Counted from the first letter of the stretch, positions 24,128 to 32,974 are shown. The stretch is 41,881 nucleotides of DNA from Planctomycetota bacterium (GCA_027083445.1 JALWOP010000391.1:1-41881), one strand, 5' to 3'. Program-made: numbers and translations. Notes: a model not told the origin generated them from the letters alone.

Positions 24128-25228
24128 TCAGGAGTGCATGGCCTCGGTCAGAAACAGCCCCACGACCCCAAAAACGAGGACCGGCGACCAGGCTGCCAGG
24201 ACCGGGGAGAGGAATCCGTGCAACCCCATGGTGCGCAGCACGAAATCGAAGGCGAAGTAGAAGACGCACATCATGCCCCCCAGGGCCAGGCGCTCCGCAC
24301 CGCGCCCCCGCTCGTGGCTGAACATGAGCGGCACTCCGACCAGAACCAGGATCAGGTTGGCCAGGGAGAAGGTCAGGAAATAGTGCCAGAGGGTGGCCCA
24401 GGCCGGCTGGTCAGGCTCTCGGTCCAGCAGGGTCGCGACTTCCCCCATGGTCATTTCCAAGGGTGCATCGCGGGAACGGCGATACATCTCGATCAAGGAG
24501 GGTGTGAGCTCCACCTCCTTCAGGAGGGAGACCGGTGAGGTGTGCAGCTCGTCGTTCACGAGGTCGGTGCGCAGCCCCCCCTCGAGAACCCAGCCCACTC
24601 CGTCCCAGCGTGCGCTCTCTGCCTCGATCTTGGTGAAGTGTCCGCCAACCCGGGTCTTGACCGTGAGCCCGTGGGCCAACGGTCCTCCATCAGCTCGCGG
24701 AGAGTAGCGATCGATGACCGCGAAACTCCCGTCGAGGTTGCGCACGATGACCCCGCGATACTCGAGCTCGCTCCGGCGGGTCTTGAGACGATGGATCAGC
24801 TCGTCCCGAGGTCCGGAGAGCCAGCGGCCACAGGCCTCACGCAGACCCAGCATCGAGACCGACATCAACACGGCCCCCAGGTAGACGGGCATCAGTAGGC
24901 GATGCGCACCGACTCCCGCCGAGAACACCGGCGCGACCTCGTTCTTCGCCAGCAGCTTGCTGACGGTGAACATCGCTGCCATCACGGTCACGAAGGGACC
25001 GACCTGAAGGAAAATGTAGGGCAGATTGAGGGCGTAGTAGCGCAACACCTGGAGGAGGGTCGCAGGAGGGCCAGGCCCTGCCTCGTCTACCCAACCCTCC
25101 ACGTTCGAAGCCGCATCGAGGACGATGAACAGGCCCACGAGCAACCCCGCAGCCAGAGCATAGCTGCCGACGAAGTGGGCAGTCACATAACGGTCGATCC
25201 GACCTCCAAGACGCAAGCTGCGCTTCAT
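24128..25228 (-). CDS. lptG: LPS export permease LptG (YjgP/YjgQ family)
   Basis: A 366-residue inner-membrane protein. The ATG at 25228 is coupled to lptF by an ATGA overlap. Three N-terminal membrane segments (AHFVGSYALAAGLLVGLFIV; YIFLQVGPFVTVMAAMFTVS; RLLMPVYLGAVLMSVSMLGL) are followed by a periplasmic beta-jellyroll region (SELEYRGVIVRNLDGSFAVI) and three C-terminal segments ending LVFGVVGLFL. This is the LptF/LptG layout. With LptF and the ATPase LptB it extracts LPS from the inner membrane. lptB is not in the window. Assignment to LptG rather than LptF rests on gene order (second) and is the less certain part. Confidence 0.88.
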   Translation of the reverse strand: MKRSLRLGGRIDRYVTAHFVGSYALAAGLLVGLFIVLDAASNVEGWVDEAGPGPPATLLQVLRYYALNLPYIFLQVGPFVTVMAAMFTVSKLLAKNEVAPVFSAGVGAHRLLMPVYLGAVLMSVSMLGLREACGRWLSGPRDELIHRLKTRRSELEYRGVIVRNLDGSFAVIDRYSPRADGGPLAHGLTVKTRVGGHFTKIEAESARWDGVGWVLEGGLRTDLVNDELHTSPVSLLKEVELTPSLIEMYRRSRDAPLEMTMGEVATLLDREPDQPAWATLWHYFLTFSLANLILVLVGVPLMFSHERGRGAERLALGGMMCVFYFAFDFVLRTMGLHGFLSPVLAAWSPVLVFGVVGLFLTEAMHS

Positions 25229-26292
25229 CGGCGCAAGGCCTTCCGCAGGAGGATCAGGGAGGCAAAAAGGCCCAAGGCGATCGGCGACCAGGCAGCGACT
25301 GCCGGCGGCCAGGTGCCCGTCGCCCCCAAGTCCTTGGCGATACGCATCTGCAAGAGGTGGTGCAGGATCGCGTACCCCGAACAGATGGCCATGGCACCGA
25401 GCTGCGTCCCGCGCCGCGCCAGAAGGCCCGTCGCGGGACCGAGGAGGGCGAAAACGAAGAAGACCGCCGCGAGGGCCGGGCGGTAGGCCACCTCGAAGCG
25501 GTAGCGCTGCCGCTTCTCCGGGGGGAAGGCTCCGCGCTCCAGCCCCCTGCGGATTTGGGCACTGGTCAGGTAGCGCGGTCGATAGCTGCGCCCGCGCTGC
25601 TCGAGCTTGTGTCGTACCTCGAGGTGCTCGGTCTCCCACTGGTTCAGGCCGCTCTCGGAACGCTCGACGACCAGGAGGTTGTACAGATCAGCATGCAGGA
25701 CCGATTGCTCGATGCGAATGCGGGCGGTCCTGGCGTAGTAGTCGGTCCCGTCCGATCCGCCCCCCATGCGCAGGAAGACCTCGTGCAGGCGACCGGTCCG
25801 GCGGTCGAAATCCAACGCGTCCAAGATGACCTCGCCGTTCATGAAGGAGAGGCTCGTCCCCCCGGGTGCGGGATTGGCGAGAGCATCCGAAGTTGCGCTC
25901 AGGATCAGCTCACGCTGGTGCGTGTTGCCCCGGGGCAGGATGTACTGGAGCAGCAGCAGGGCAAAGGCGAAGAGCCCCGCGCCGACCACCAGGGAGGGCA
26001 AGAGCAGCTTGCTCGGACGCACCCCGGCCATCTGAATGGCGATCCACTCCCTGTCCGCCGCAAGCCGGCCGTAGGTGGAGACGGTCGCCAAGAGAAAGCA
26101 GATCGGCAAGACATAGGGCACCAGGTTCTGGAGCGAGATGGCCAGGAACTGGAGCAGATGTCCCATCCCGGCCGAGGGAATGAGCTGGGCCGTACGCACG
26201 GCGATCCCCGGCAGGGCCACGAGCATCAATCCCCCCACCGCGAAGGCTAGGGAGACGATGAGCTGCCGAAAGACGTAGAGTGCTAGCTTCAC
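25225..26292 (-). CDS. lptF: LPS export permease LptF (YjgP/YjgQ family)
   Basis: A 355-residue inner-membrane protein. The GTG at 26292 (MKLALYVFRQLIVSLAFAVG when read as the initiator) fits the family start better than an upstream in-frame extension that overlaps the divergent kinase gene. Membrane segments at both ends bracket a periplasmic domain (ADLYNLLVVERSESGLNQWE; RYRFEVAYRPALAAVFFVFA), with DREWIAIQMAGVRPSKLLLP as the family's cytoplasmic coupling region. It is cotranscribed with lptG and divergent, 54 bases away, from the LPS kinase-like gene. An LPS-bearing outer membrane is therefore expected in this organism. Confidence 0.88.
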   Translation of the reverse strand: MKLALYVFRQLIVSLAFAVGGLMLVALPGIAVRTAQLIPSAGMGHLLQFLAISLQNLVPYVLPICFLLATVSTYGRLAADREWIAIQMAGVRPSKLLLPSLVVGAGLFAFALLLLQYILPRGNTHQRELILSATSDALANPAPGGTSLSFMNGEVILDALDFDRRTGRLHEVFLRMGGGSDGTDYYARTARIRIEQSVLHADLYNLLVVERSESGLNQWETEHLEVRHKLEQRGRSYRPRYLTSAQIRRGLERGAFPPEKRQRYRFEVAYRPALAAVFFVFALLGPATGLLARRGTQLGAMAICSGYAILHHLLQMRIAKDLGATGTWPPAVAAWSPIALGLFASLILLRKALRR

Positions 26293-26346
26293 GGGATGGG
26301 GTGCCCCGCCGGGCGACGGCAGGGTAGGGTAGTCACAGAGCCCAGC

Positions 26347-27579
26347 ATGACCCAAGCCACCCCGGGATCCATCGAGCAGATCCTCAAGACGGGTGCCCGC
26401 CGCACGGTCACCCGGGAGGTCGTCGACGGTACTTCACGTATCGTCAAGCGCTTCCACGCCCCCGGTCTTTTCGACCGGACCCGCGACCGGCGCAGGGCGC
26501 TGCGCGAACACGACGCCCTTGCCCGATTGTGGGCCCAAGGACTGCCCGTCCCGCGCCCCGTGGCCCTACGGCGGCGTGAGGGGCGCTGGGAGCTGGTCCT
26601 CGAGGACCTCGGGGCGGCGGTCAGCCTCGACGATGCGCTCGAAGGCAAGGTCCCCTGGCCTGCCCCCCCCCTGCGCATCGCCGCGAGCCTGGGCAAACTC
26701 CTGGCGGACCTGGTCGCCGGCGACGTGCGCCATGGGGACCTGCACGCCGGCAATGTTCTGGTGGATGAGCAGGCCCGGGTCTACCTGATCGACCTGGCCT
26801 ACGTCCGCATCGGGGTCCAGGTCGCGGCCACCCCCCTGCTCGTCGGTTGCGCAGCGGGGCTGCGCGAGCGGGACCCCGCCGGCTTCCGCGCCCGGGCCCT
26901 GGCCGCCTTCCGTCGCGCGAGTGGGCTCGCTCTCGACGCCGACACCCTCGAACACCAGGCGCGCGAACGACGCAAGAAGGTCGTCTCGAGACGCGTGGCC
27001 CGCTACTGGCGGGAGAGCGGGGCGCTGCGGCTGGTCGAAGCCGGGGGGGTACGCGGGCTCTTGGCCCATGATCTTGCGGAAGAGCGCCTAGCGGAGTTGG
27101 ATCGCGACGATCCCCCGCAGGGCTACGTCGCCGTGCGAGCGACCTCCTTGCAGCACCTGGCCCGCCGCTGGGAACGTGCGGCCCGCTGCTGCATGCACCG
27201 TCTACCCTGCGAGCGCCCCGTCGCGCTGATCCATGCACCCAGACCCCGAGCCGTCCTCGAGGCGCCCACACTCGAACCCGCCACGGCCAGGGCGACGAGC
27301 ACCGCCTTGGCACGAACCCTGGGCTCGATTCACGACCGAGGGCTGCGCCTGGAGGGCCAGGCGCGCGACCTGGGCCTCGCACCGGACGGTAGCGTGTGGA
27401 TCGGGGGGGGTGACCTGGAGCCCCACCCCGCTATCGACGACCTCGGCTGGGTGCGAGCCTGGTTCGAACGACTCGAGCTTCGACCGGACGAGGCGGCCCT
27501 GGCTGCCTTTCTGGGGGCGAACCGAGGCACGCGACGGGACGGAGAGCGCATCGCCAAGGCCTGGATGAACCATGGGTGA
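26347..27579 (+). CDS. LPS core kinase-like protein (InaA/WaaP type) with a second, degenerate kinase-like half
   Basis: A 410-residue protein from the ATG at 26347 (MTQATPGSIEQILKTGARRT). The N-terminal half is a small-molecule kinase fold: candidate ATP lysine K34 (RIVKRF), catalytic loop HGDLHAGN at 129-136 (D131, N136) and metal Asp D149 in YLIDLAY. This is the WaaP/InaA/KdkA pattern for phosphorylating LPS core sugars on the cytoplasmic side. The C-terminal half ends in a stretch aligned by eye to the same core but without catalytic residues (LGSIHDRGLRLEGQARDLGL, then APDGSVWIGGGDLE, 325-358). I read it as a pseudokinase half. The 3' end overlaps the acyltransferase start by eight bases. 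Confidence 0.82.
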   Translation: MTQATPGSIEQILKTGARRTVTREVVDGTSRIVKRFHAPGLFDRTRDRRRALREHDALARLWAQGLPVPRPVALRRREGRWELVLEDLGAAVSLDDALEGKVPWPAPPLRIAASLGKLLADLVAGDVRHGDLHAGNVLVDEQARVYLIDLAYVRIGVQVAATPLLVGCAAGLRERDPAGFRARALAAFRRASGLALDADTLEHQARERRKKVVSRRVARYWRESGALRLVEAGGVRGLLAHDLAEERLAELDRDDPPQGYVAVRATSLQHLARRWERAARCCMHRLPCERPVALIHAPRPRAVLEAPTLEPATARATSTALARTLGSIHDRGLRLEGQARDLGLAPDGSVWIGGGDLEPHPAIDDLGWVRAWFERLELRPDEAALAAFLGANRGTRRDGERIAKAWMNHG

Positions 27580-28543
27580 GCCCCTGCGGCGGCGGGTTCG
27601 CGCCCGCCTCTTGGACGGGTTGACCCGGGCCGCGCCCTGGATCCCCTCCCCCCTTCTGGACCTTCCCCTGCGGGCGGCCGCAGGTTTGGCACGCCGCGGG
27701 GAGGCAGGTCGCCGCGCCTGGGAGAATCTACGCCTGGCCTATGGCGAGGAACTCCGCTCGCAGGAACTCGAGCTCCTGCTCGACAGGGTTTTCCGGCATG
27801 GGCGGCGCCTCGTTCACGAATGGCTGGCGCTCTCCAAGGAAGACGCGGACTGGGTCACACGGCGAGTCGAACTCGACGCCTCCATCGAACGGCTCGACCG
27901 AGAGGTTGCCGCCGGACGGGGAGTGATCGTCGTCACCGGCCACCTGGGGAACTGGGAACTGCTCGCGGCACGCCTCTCCCATCGCGGCTATCGCGGAGCG
28001 GTCATCGGCCGCCGCCATCCGCGCGATCCGGCGGCGGCCTGGCTGCCACGCATCCGGCGACGACACGGAGTGGAAACCCTGGCCCAGGATGCACCGCCGA
28101 GGCGCGCCCTGGAGATCCTTCGCAACGGAGGAGTCCTCGGAATCCTCTGCGACCTGGAGGTGCGCCGCCTCGATGGAGAGTTCGTGCCCTTCTTCGGCCG
28201 ACCCGCCCTGACCATGGCAGCACCCGCTGCTCTTGCACGGGCCACGCGCCTGCCCCTCTATCCCGTGCGTTGTGTCGCCCACGATCCCCAGAGCTACCGG
28301 CTCAGCGTCGATCCGCCCCTCCAACTCGAGCGGGGAAAGGACCGCACAGAAGCGCGGCGCGATCTCTTGACACGCATGAATGCGCTCTTCGAGGCCTGGA
28401 TTCGAAAGACCCCCGAGCAGTGGGCTTGGCACCAACACCGCTGGCGTACCCGCCCGGGGGAGCGGGAGGTCCTACCCCTGCCTGAACGGGTGCGGCGTGA
28501 CATCGCCGCCCTGGGTCACGACCCCCGCAAGCGCCCCCAATAG
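27572..28543 (+). CDS. Lipid A biosynthesis acyltransferase (LpxL/HtrB family)
   Basis: A 323-residue membrane-associated acyltransferase. The catalytic HxxxxE is HLGNWE (H124, E129) in VIVVTGHLGNWELLAARL. The later family motifs follow: GGVLGILCDLEVRRLDGEFV with FFGRPALTMAAPAALA, and the C-terminal EQWAWHQHRWRTRP. LpxL/HtrB enzymes add a secondary acyl chain to Kdo2-lipid A from acyl-ACP. The start at 27572 lies eight bases inside the 3' end of the kinase gene, indicating tight coupling. It is part of the LPS block with GT9, LptF/G and GT4. The acyl chain and exact Lpx subtype cannot be told from sequence. Confidence 0.9.
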   Translation: MGEPLRRRVRARLLDGLTRAAPWIPSPLLDLPLRAAAGLARRGEAGRRAWENLRLAYGEELRSQELELLLDRVFRHGRRLVHEWLALSKEDADWVTRRVELDASIERLDREVAAGRGVIVVTGHLGNWELLAARLSHRGYRGAVIGRRHPRDPAAAWLPRIRRRHGVETLAQDAPPRRALEILRNGGVLGILCDLEVRRLDGEFVPFFGRPALTMAAPAALARATRLPLYPVRCVAHDPQSYRLSVDPPLQLERGKDRTEARRDLLTRMNALFEAWIRKTPEQWAWHQHRWRTRPGEREVLPLPERVRRDIAALGHDPRKRPQ

Positions 28544-28595
28544 CTCGATGGGGGCCTCGCCCAGCGCAGCCTGGCAGGGCCCTGGGTCGTGCTCT

Positions 28596-29687
28596 ATGGT
28601 GCGCATCATGGGCAAGCGGCGCCTGCTCTTCATCCACACCGACCTGCGGCTTTCCGGCACGACCGAGCGCCTGCGTTGCGGAGTCCGCGCTCTGGTGGCC
28701 GCCGGTCACGAGGTGCACGTTCTGGCGGGAGGGGGCGCGCGCAGCCGCGAGGTCGAACAGGCCGGTGCCATCCTGCACACCGAACCCGGGCTGGGACGGG
28801 CCTGGGAGCGACCCTTCGTTCGCGGACGTGCACGGCACCTTTTCAAGCGCGTACAGGCGGACCTGGCCTGGGTCGTCGGCGAGGGATTGGCGGGGGTGGG
28901 CGCGGGCCTGCACCGTCCCTACGTCCTGGAGCTGGACCGACCGCCGACCCGCCCCCTCCCCTTTGCGCGCAACCACCTCCAGGCCGTCGTGGCTCCCTGC
29001 CCGACCCTGGTCGAGGCGATCGTCAACCGCGCGGGACTGCCACGCCAGGGACTCGTGATCCTGCCCCATGCACCCGCCTCTCCCGCAAACCCGCGCCCCC
29101 CCTTCAGCGGCCAGGGGCGCCTGCGGGTGGGTGTGGCGGGGGCTCTCGAGCGCGGACTCGGCGCGGAGATCCTCCTGGAAGCCGCCCGAGTGCTCTTGGA
29201 TCGAGGCCGGGACCTGGAGCTGGTCCTACTCGGCGAGGGCCCCGCCGAGGCCGACCTGCGCCGCCGTGCCCGTGAACTCGGCATCCGTGACCGGGTCACG
29301 TTGAGTGCGCCGGCCGCCCCATCCACCGCCGAGCTACTCCAAGAACTCGACATCTTCGCCTGCCCCCAGCCGATCGGGACCCCGGGATGGCTCACCGCAC
29401 AAGCCTTGGCCCTCGGCCGACCCACCCTACTGGCCGCCAACCAGGGCTCCTTTCAGTGGATCCGCGACGGTGTCGACGGTCTACTCGTCGATCCCTCCGA
29501 TCCAGGAGCGCTCCTCGATGGCTTGCAGCGCCTGCTTGCGGACCCGGAGGCTGCCCGTGCCATGGGTGAGCGGGCTCGAATGCGCGCAGCCGGAGCCCCT
29601 GGAACCAACCTGCCGTCTTTCGGCGAGAGCCTACTCGCCGTGATCACCGAGGCCTGCCCGAGCGAAGAGGCAGGATCTGCGCGCTAG
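28596..29687 (+). CDS. Glycosyltransferase family 4
   Basis: About 363 residues from ATG 28596. In-frame GTG 28599 and ATG 28608 are alternatives, and no strong ribosome-binding site decides. The N-terminal domain has RRLLFIHTDLRLSGTTERLR and GVRALVAAGHEVHVLAGGG. The C-terminal GT-B domain has RVGVAGALERGLGAEILLEA, LVLLGEGPAEADLRRRA and ELDIFACPQPIGTPGWLTAQ (the usual PSxxEGFG region altered). It closes with DGVDGLLVDPSDPGALLDGL. It is likely a cytoplasmic LPS or polysaccharide glycosyltransferase, 52 bases downstream of the acyltransferase. Donor and acceptor unknown. Its stop abuts the convergent small exported-protein gene. Confidence 0.88.
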   Translation: MVRIMGKRRLLFIHTDLRLSGTTERLRCGVRALVAAGHEVHVLAGGGARSREVEQAGAILHTEPGLGRAWERPFVRGRARHLFKRVQADLAWVVGEGLAGVGAGLHRPYVLELDRPPTRPLPFARNHLQAVVAPCPTLVEAIVNRAGLPRQGLVILPHAPASPANPRPPFSGQGRLRVGVAGALERGLGAEILLEAARVLLDRGRDLELVLLGEGPAEADLRRRARELGIRDRVTLSAPAAPSTAELLQELDIFACPQPIGTPGWLTAQALALGRPTLLAANQGSFQWIRDGVDGLLVDPSDPGALLDGLQRLLADPEAARAMGERARMRAAGAPGTNLPSFGESLLAVITEACPSEEAGSAR

Positions 29688-30116
29688 TCAGCGCCGGCTC
29701 CAAAGCAGGGCCGCGATCGCCGCCAGGACGAGCCCCACCTGCCAGGTGTGCCCTCCCCCCTCCGTCTCCTCAGGCTGCTCGCTCCGGGTGGACGCCTTGA
29801 GTTGCATCGCCTCAGGAGACGCCCCTCTCGAGCCCTCTCGCGGAGTGGCGGGCGATGCATAGAGCGCCATCCGCGCCGCATAGAGTTCATCGTGATCCAC
29901 ACTGCGGGGAGTGAGCGTGCCTTGGGCGAGAACGGGAACGCTCTCGCGGAACCCGTTCTCGCCATCCTCCCGCCCGACGATGACCATCGGATTCGCGTCG
30001 GGATGCATCCGATCCCGGCGCCGCCGACGCAGGATCTGCGCATCACGATCGAGATCCTGGGCCAGGGTTCCAGTGGCCAGGAGAACCAGAACCACCAGGG
30101 TCGTGCATGCCTTCAA
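29688..30116 (-). CDS. Small exported protein with C-terminal membrane anchor
   Basis: A 142-residue protein with a signal peptide (MKACTTLVVLVLLATGTLAQ) and one C-terminal hydrophobic segment ending in basic residues (WQVGLVLAAIAALLWSRR). Together they predict an exported protein tethered by its C-terminus, with an Arg/Asp-rich, flexible middle (DRDAQILRRRRRDRM). The start overlaps the stop of the PilX-like gene by four bases (ATGA), so it is the last gene of the pilin operon. The signal-plus-tail arrangement resembles sorting-type tails, but no PEP-CTERM or LPxTG motif is seen. Function unknown. Confidence 0.75.
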   Translation of the reverse strand: MKACTTLVVLVLLATGTLAQDLDRDAQILRRRRRDRMHPDANPMVIVGREDGENGFRESVPVLAQGTLTPRSVDHDELYAARMALYASPATPREGSRGASPEAMQLKASTRSEQPEETEGGGHTWQVGLVLAAIAALLWSRR

Positions 30117-32017
30117 GGCTGCACCTCGAACCGGCTCGGGTCGTGGTCGAGGGTACGCCAGTGCAAGATCTGCACGGGCTTCATCGTCATGGGCAAGTAG
30201 TCAGCAGCCAAGCCGCTATTCCCTCCCAGAAGGCGGCAGTCGTAGTTGATCTCGATCTCGGGAGTACCGTAGATGATGCTCTCGTTGCGACTGATGATGG
30301 CACCGTTCACCTTGGCATCGGCACTGCCCAGGACCAGCCAGGCAAAGGCATGGTTGGTGTAGAAGGTCGCGTCAAACTCGTTCGCGTAGAGCGTCGCGAT
30401 ATCGCTGTAGTTCGCGATCCCCCCCGGAGGCATGTTGCCGCCCCAGTTGGCGCTGTCGAGGGGCACACTGAAAGCCATGTCGTCCGCGTAGGAGGTCGTG
30501 TCGTCGTAGATCCCGTCCCCATCGATGTCCTCGCCCGAGCCGGGGATGACATCGCCCACGCTCTTTCCGGGGGGAATCAGCCCCAGAGCTTCGTCTTGGG
30601 CCGTGTAGGTCTCGACGGTGAAAACCCCATCATCCTCGAGCACATCATCATCCGCAGTTCCCACGATGCCGTCTCGACCGGCAAACGTGCCCGGAATGCC
30701 GTCCTCGCCGGCGTCCTCGTCCGAGCGATTGAGGGATGACGCCATCCAGTAGTTGACATAGGCTTGCCACAGCCAGTTGGTGTGGTCGCCCATGACGACG
30801 TTCTCCGTGGCGAAAAGCCCCAGGAAATCCTTGTCCTTGTTGGTGGTCAGCCAGGCCTCGGTCGCCGCGGTCGTATTGTCGGCTGGACGAGCGCTCGTCG
30901 GCGGATTCAGATAGTGGATCGAGTCCGGACAGTAGACGTTCCCGCCGGCATAGATCGATCCCTGACCGGTCACGTAGCCGTGGATGATCACGTCTCCGGT
31001 TGCGACGATGGGCCCGTCGAGCACGATCGGCTCCGCAGGGGTTCCGTAGAGGTAGAGGTTCCCGGTCTCACCGGGATCGTCCCCATAGACACCGGCGATC
31101 GATACCGAGCCCACCTGTAGACTCGACCCTTCGCTGAGCGCCTTCTGCTCGTAGAAGCTGAGGTCGGAGAGGTTGGGCATGGGGACCTGCTCCTGGAAGT
31201 CGTGTTGGTTGGCCGCTAGGCCCCCGTTGCCCTGCACGTTTTCGGCTCCAACGATATCCCAGCCGGAGAAGATGCCACCGTCAGCCCCATCCTCGAGACC
31301 GTCGCCGTTGTCGTCGTGGTAGCCCGTCAGAGTGGCGGTCCCCCCCGACCAGTCGATTCCGTCGTAGATCGGCTGCCCGGTCACGGTCGGGCTATAGCCC
31401 GCCGCATCGAACTGACCATTGCTACGTGCGTTGCCCTTGCAGACGATCGTGTTGCCGTAGAACCAGCCCCAGTTGTTGATGAAGTAGCCGTTGTCGAAGA
31501 CGCTGCTGGGCGCGAGTTCGTAGCGCACCTGCGTCGAGACCGCGCGCCAGGCCGAAACCCGTTCTCCTGGAGCCAGATTCTGGGGAGCATCGGGGAGGTA
31601 GCCCGTGCTCTCGATCGTCAGGGTGACCGCAGTCGCAGTAGCCTGATCCAAGGTCATGCGTACCGAGTACGAACCCGCCAGGACTCCCTGGTCGAGAAGC
31701 GGTTCACCCAGAAAGGGCTGGATCGTCGTCTCGGAACCGAAGAGGTCCTTGAGACCCTCGATCGGGTCGAGATAGGCGTTGTTCTTGACCGCCTGCCCGA
31801 GCAGGTTGATCGCCCGCTCAACGCCGGCGTCGGCGACCGCCCTCACCCGTATGTCGTCCAGCGAGCGCCGTGATGCACGAACGTCCACACTGGAGATCGC
31901 CGTGGTCATGAAGACCATCCCCGCAACCGCCGTGAAGACGATCAGCGTTCCAACGAGAGCGCTACCTCTCTCAGTTCCTCGTGCGAACCTGGAAGTTCGC
32001 CTGACGTCCGTTCTCAT
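30113..32017 (-). CDS. PilX-like pilus assembly protein with large C-terminal domain
   Basis: A 634-residue protein. The start at 32017 follows GGGGGA about four bases away and overlaps the upstream pseudopilin by 47 bases. The N-terminus (RGSALVGTLIVFTAVAGMVF, then MTTAISSVDVRASR) is the PilX_N-type hydrophobic helix without the Glu5 of classic pilins, continuing into AVADAGVERAINLL. The long remainder is beta-rich and acidic with DxDGDG-type stretches (YHDDNGDGLEDGADGG; EDIDGDGIYDDTTS) that could bind calcium, and a right-handed beta-helix-like part (VLDGPIVATGDVIIHGYVTG). It probably sits at the tip or in the priming complex of a type IV pilus or pseudopilus. It is much longer than a typical PilX. 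Confidence 0.85.
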   Translation of the reverse strand: MRTDVRRTSRFARGTERGSALVGTLIVFTAVAGMVFMTTAISSVDVRASRRSLDDIRVRAVADAGVERAINLLGQAVKNNAYLDPIEGLKDLFGSETTIQPFLGEPLLDQGVLAGSYSVRMTLDQATATAVTLTIESTGYLPDAPQNLAPGERVSAWRAVSTQVRYELAPSSVFDNGYFINNWGWFYGNTIVCKGNARSNGQFDAAGYSPTVTGQPIYDGIDWSGGTATLTGYHDDNGDGLEDGADGGIFSGWDIVGAENVQGNGGLAANQHDFQEQVPMPNLSDLSFYEQKALSEGSSLQVGSVSIAGVYGDDPGETGNLYLYGTPAEPIVLDGPIVATGDVIIHGYVTGQGSIYAGGNVYCPDSIHYLNPPTSARPADNTTAATEAWLTTNKDKDFLGLFATENVVMGDHTNWLWQAYVNYWMASSLNRSDEDAGEDGIPGTFAGRDGIVGTADDDVLEDDGVFTVETYTAQDEALGLIPPGKSVGDVIPGSGEDIDGDGIYDDTTSYADDMAFSVPLDSANWGGNMPPGGIANYSDIATLYANEFDATFYTNHAFAWLVLGSADAKVNGAIISRNESIIYGTPEIEINYDCRLLGGNSGLAADYLPMTMKPVQILHWRTLDHDPSRFEVQP

Positions 32018-32555
32018 TCAATCCCCCACTCCCGGCCAGCCTCAGGGATACATCCCACAGGCTGCCGGCCTGGACCACAACGAACCCCGGAGCAGCCGGA
32101 TCATTCGCCAAGCCCTCCAAGATGACCTCGCTCTTCTGAACAACCTGCGTATCGTCGAGGACCTGCCGCAGCAAGCGGGCTGCCCCCGTTGAATCCACCG
32201 TGTAACGCACCTGCCAGCCCACGCTGGGGGCTCCGCCGTTGATCCCCGGTTCCATGACTCCCCAGGCGGGGGCACCGGCATCGAAGATCGGGAGGGGGAA
32301 GGTGATCTCGGTGTTTCCTCCGCTCAGTGGGGTCACGGTTATCTGGTCTGCATCGGTCGCTCCCAGTTCATGCAAGAGACGCCGGCTCACCTCGCGCAGG
32401 TGGCGGTTGGAACCTGCATGTTGGAACACCTCATGCTGAGAGTGATCCGAGAGCATGACGGTATCCTTGAGGGCCATCCCGACCATGGCAAAGATCGCCA
32501 TGGCGACGACGATTTCGAGGAGAGTGAACCCTCTACGTCCCATAACCCTCTTCAC
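31971..32555 (-). CDS. Type IV pilin-like / pseudopilin protein (GspJ/PilW-like)
   Basis: A 194-residue protein. Start GTG 32555 forms a GTGA overlap with the previous gene. ATG 32543 is the alternative. The class III prepilin leader is MGRRG, followed by FTLLEIVVAMAIFAMVGMAL with Glu at +5 after the G/F cleavage site. The helix continues into a variable C-terminal domain (QVRYTVDSTGAARLLRQVLD), matching the size and pattern of minor pseudopilins of the J/W type. It would be processed by a prepilin peptidase, not present in the window, and inserted in a pilus or pseudopilus tip. Confidence 0.88.
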   Translation of the reverse strand: MKRVMGRRGFTLLEIVVAMAIFAMVGMALKDTVMLSDHSQHEVFQHAGSNRHLREVSRRLLHELGATDADQITVTPLSGGNTEITFPLPIFDAGAPAWGVMEPGINGGAPSVGWQVRYTVDSTGAARLLRQVLDDTQVVQKSEVILEGLANDPAAPGFVVVQAGSLWDVSLRLAGSGGLNENGRQANFQVRTRN

Positions 32556-32974
32556 CGGGCAGACCTCAACGTGTTCACGCTTCCGACCCGCCGACCGGTG
32601 CGCAGGTCCGTCAAGATGGCGGATACCTGGAGCAGGGAGATTCCCACCGGCGTCACGCCGAGTTGGACGCTGAAGTTGGAGTTCGCCGGGTCCGCGCCGT
32701 CGGTGATGACGTTCCCGTCGAGCGCCAGGAGGTCATCGAAGGCCACCGCTCCCACGCTCTCGAGGGTCGTGTCCAGGAATAGGGCACCAGCGTCGAGGCG
32801 TTGGGCGTTGTCGACCGCCTTCAGACTCTCTCCAAAGGCCGCAGCGCTCGCCAAGAGTAGGACGATGACTATGGCCACGCTGATGCTGACCTCGATCAGC
32901 GTCAAACCGGCCCGCCGCGATGATCTGTGTCTCACCCGCGGTAACCGAGTCCCCTCCGGCTCCCTCATGCTCAT
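32552..32974 (-). CDS. Type IV pilin-like / pseudopilin protein (GspI/PilV-like)
   Basis: A 140-residue protein. The ATG at 32974 is chosen because GGGGGA lies five bases upstream, the same spacing class as the PilX-like gene. The leader is long and basic (23 residues), with cleavage G/LTLIEVSISVAIVIVLLLA and Glu at +5. The C-terminal domain is short and beta-type (NFSVQLGVTPVGISLLQVSA). Size and order before a J/W-type pseudopilin suggest the I/V class. A GTGA overlap links it to the next gene. 141 bases separate it from the upstream FHA-like gene. Confidence 0.85.
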   Translation of the reverse strand: MSMREPEGTRLPRVRHRSSRRAGLTLIEVSISVAIVIVLLLASAAAFGESLKAVDNAQRLDAGALFLDTTLESVGAVAFDDLLALDGNVITDGADPANSNFSVQLGVTPVGISLLQVSAILTDLRTGRRVGSVNTLRSAR

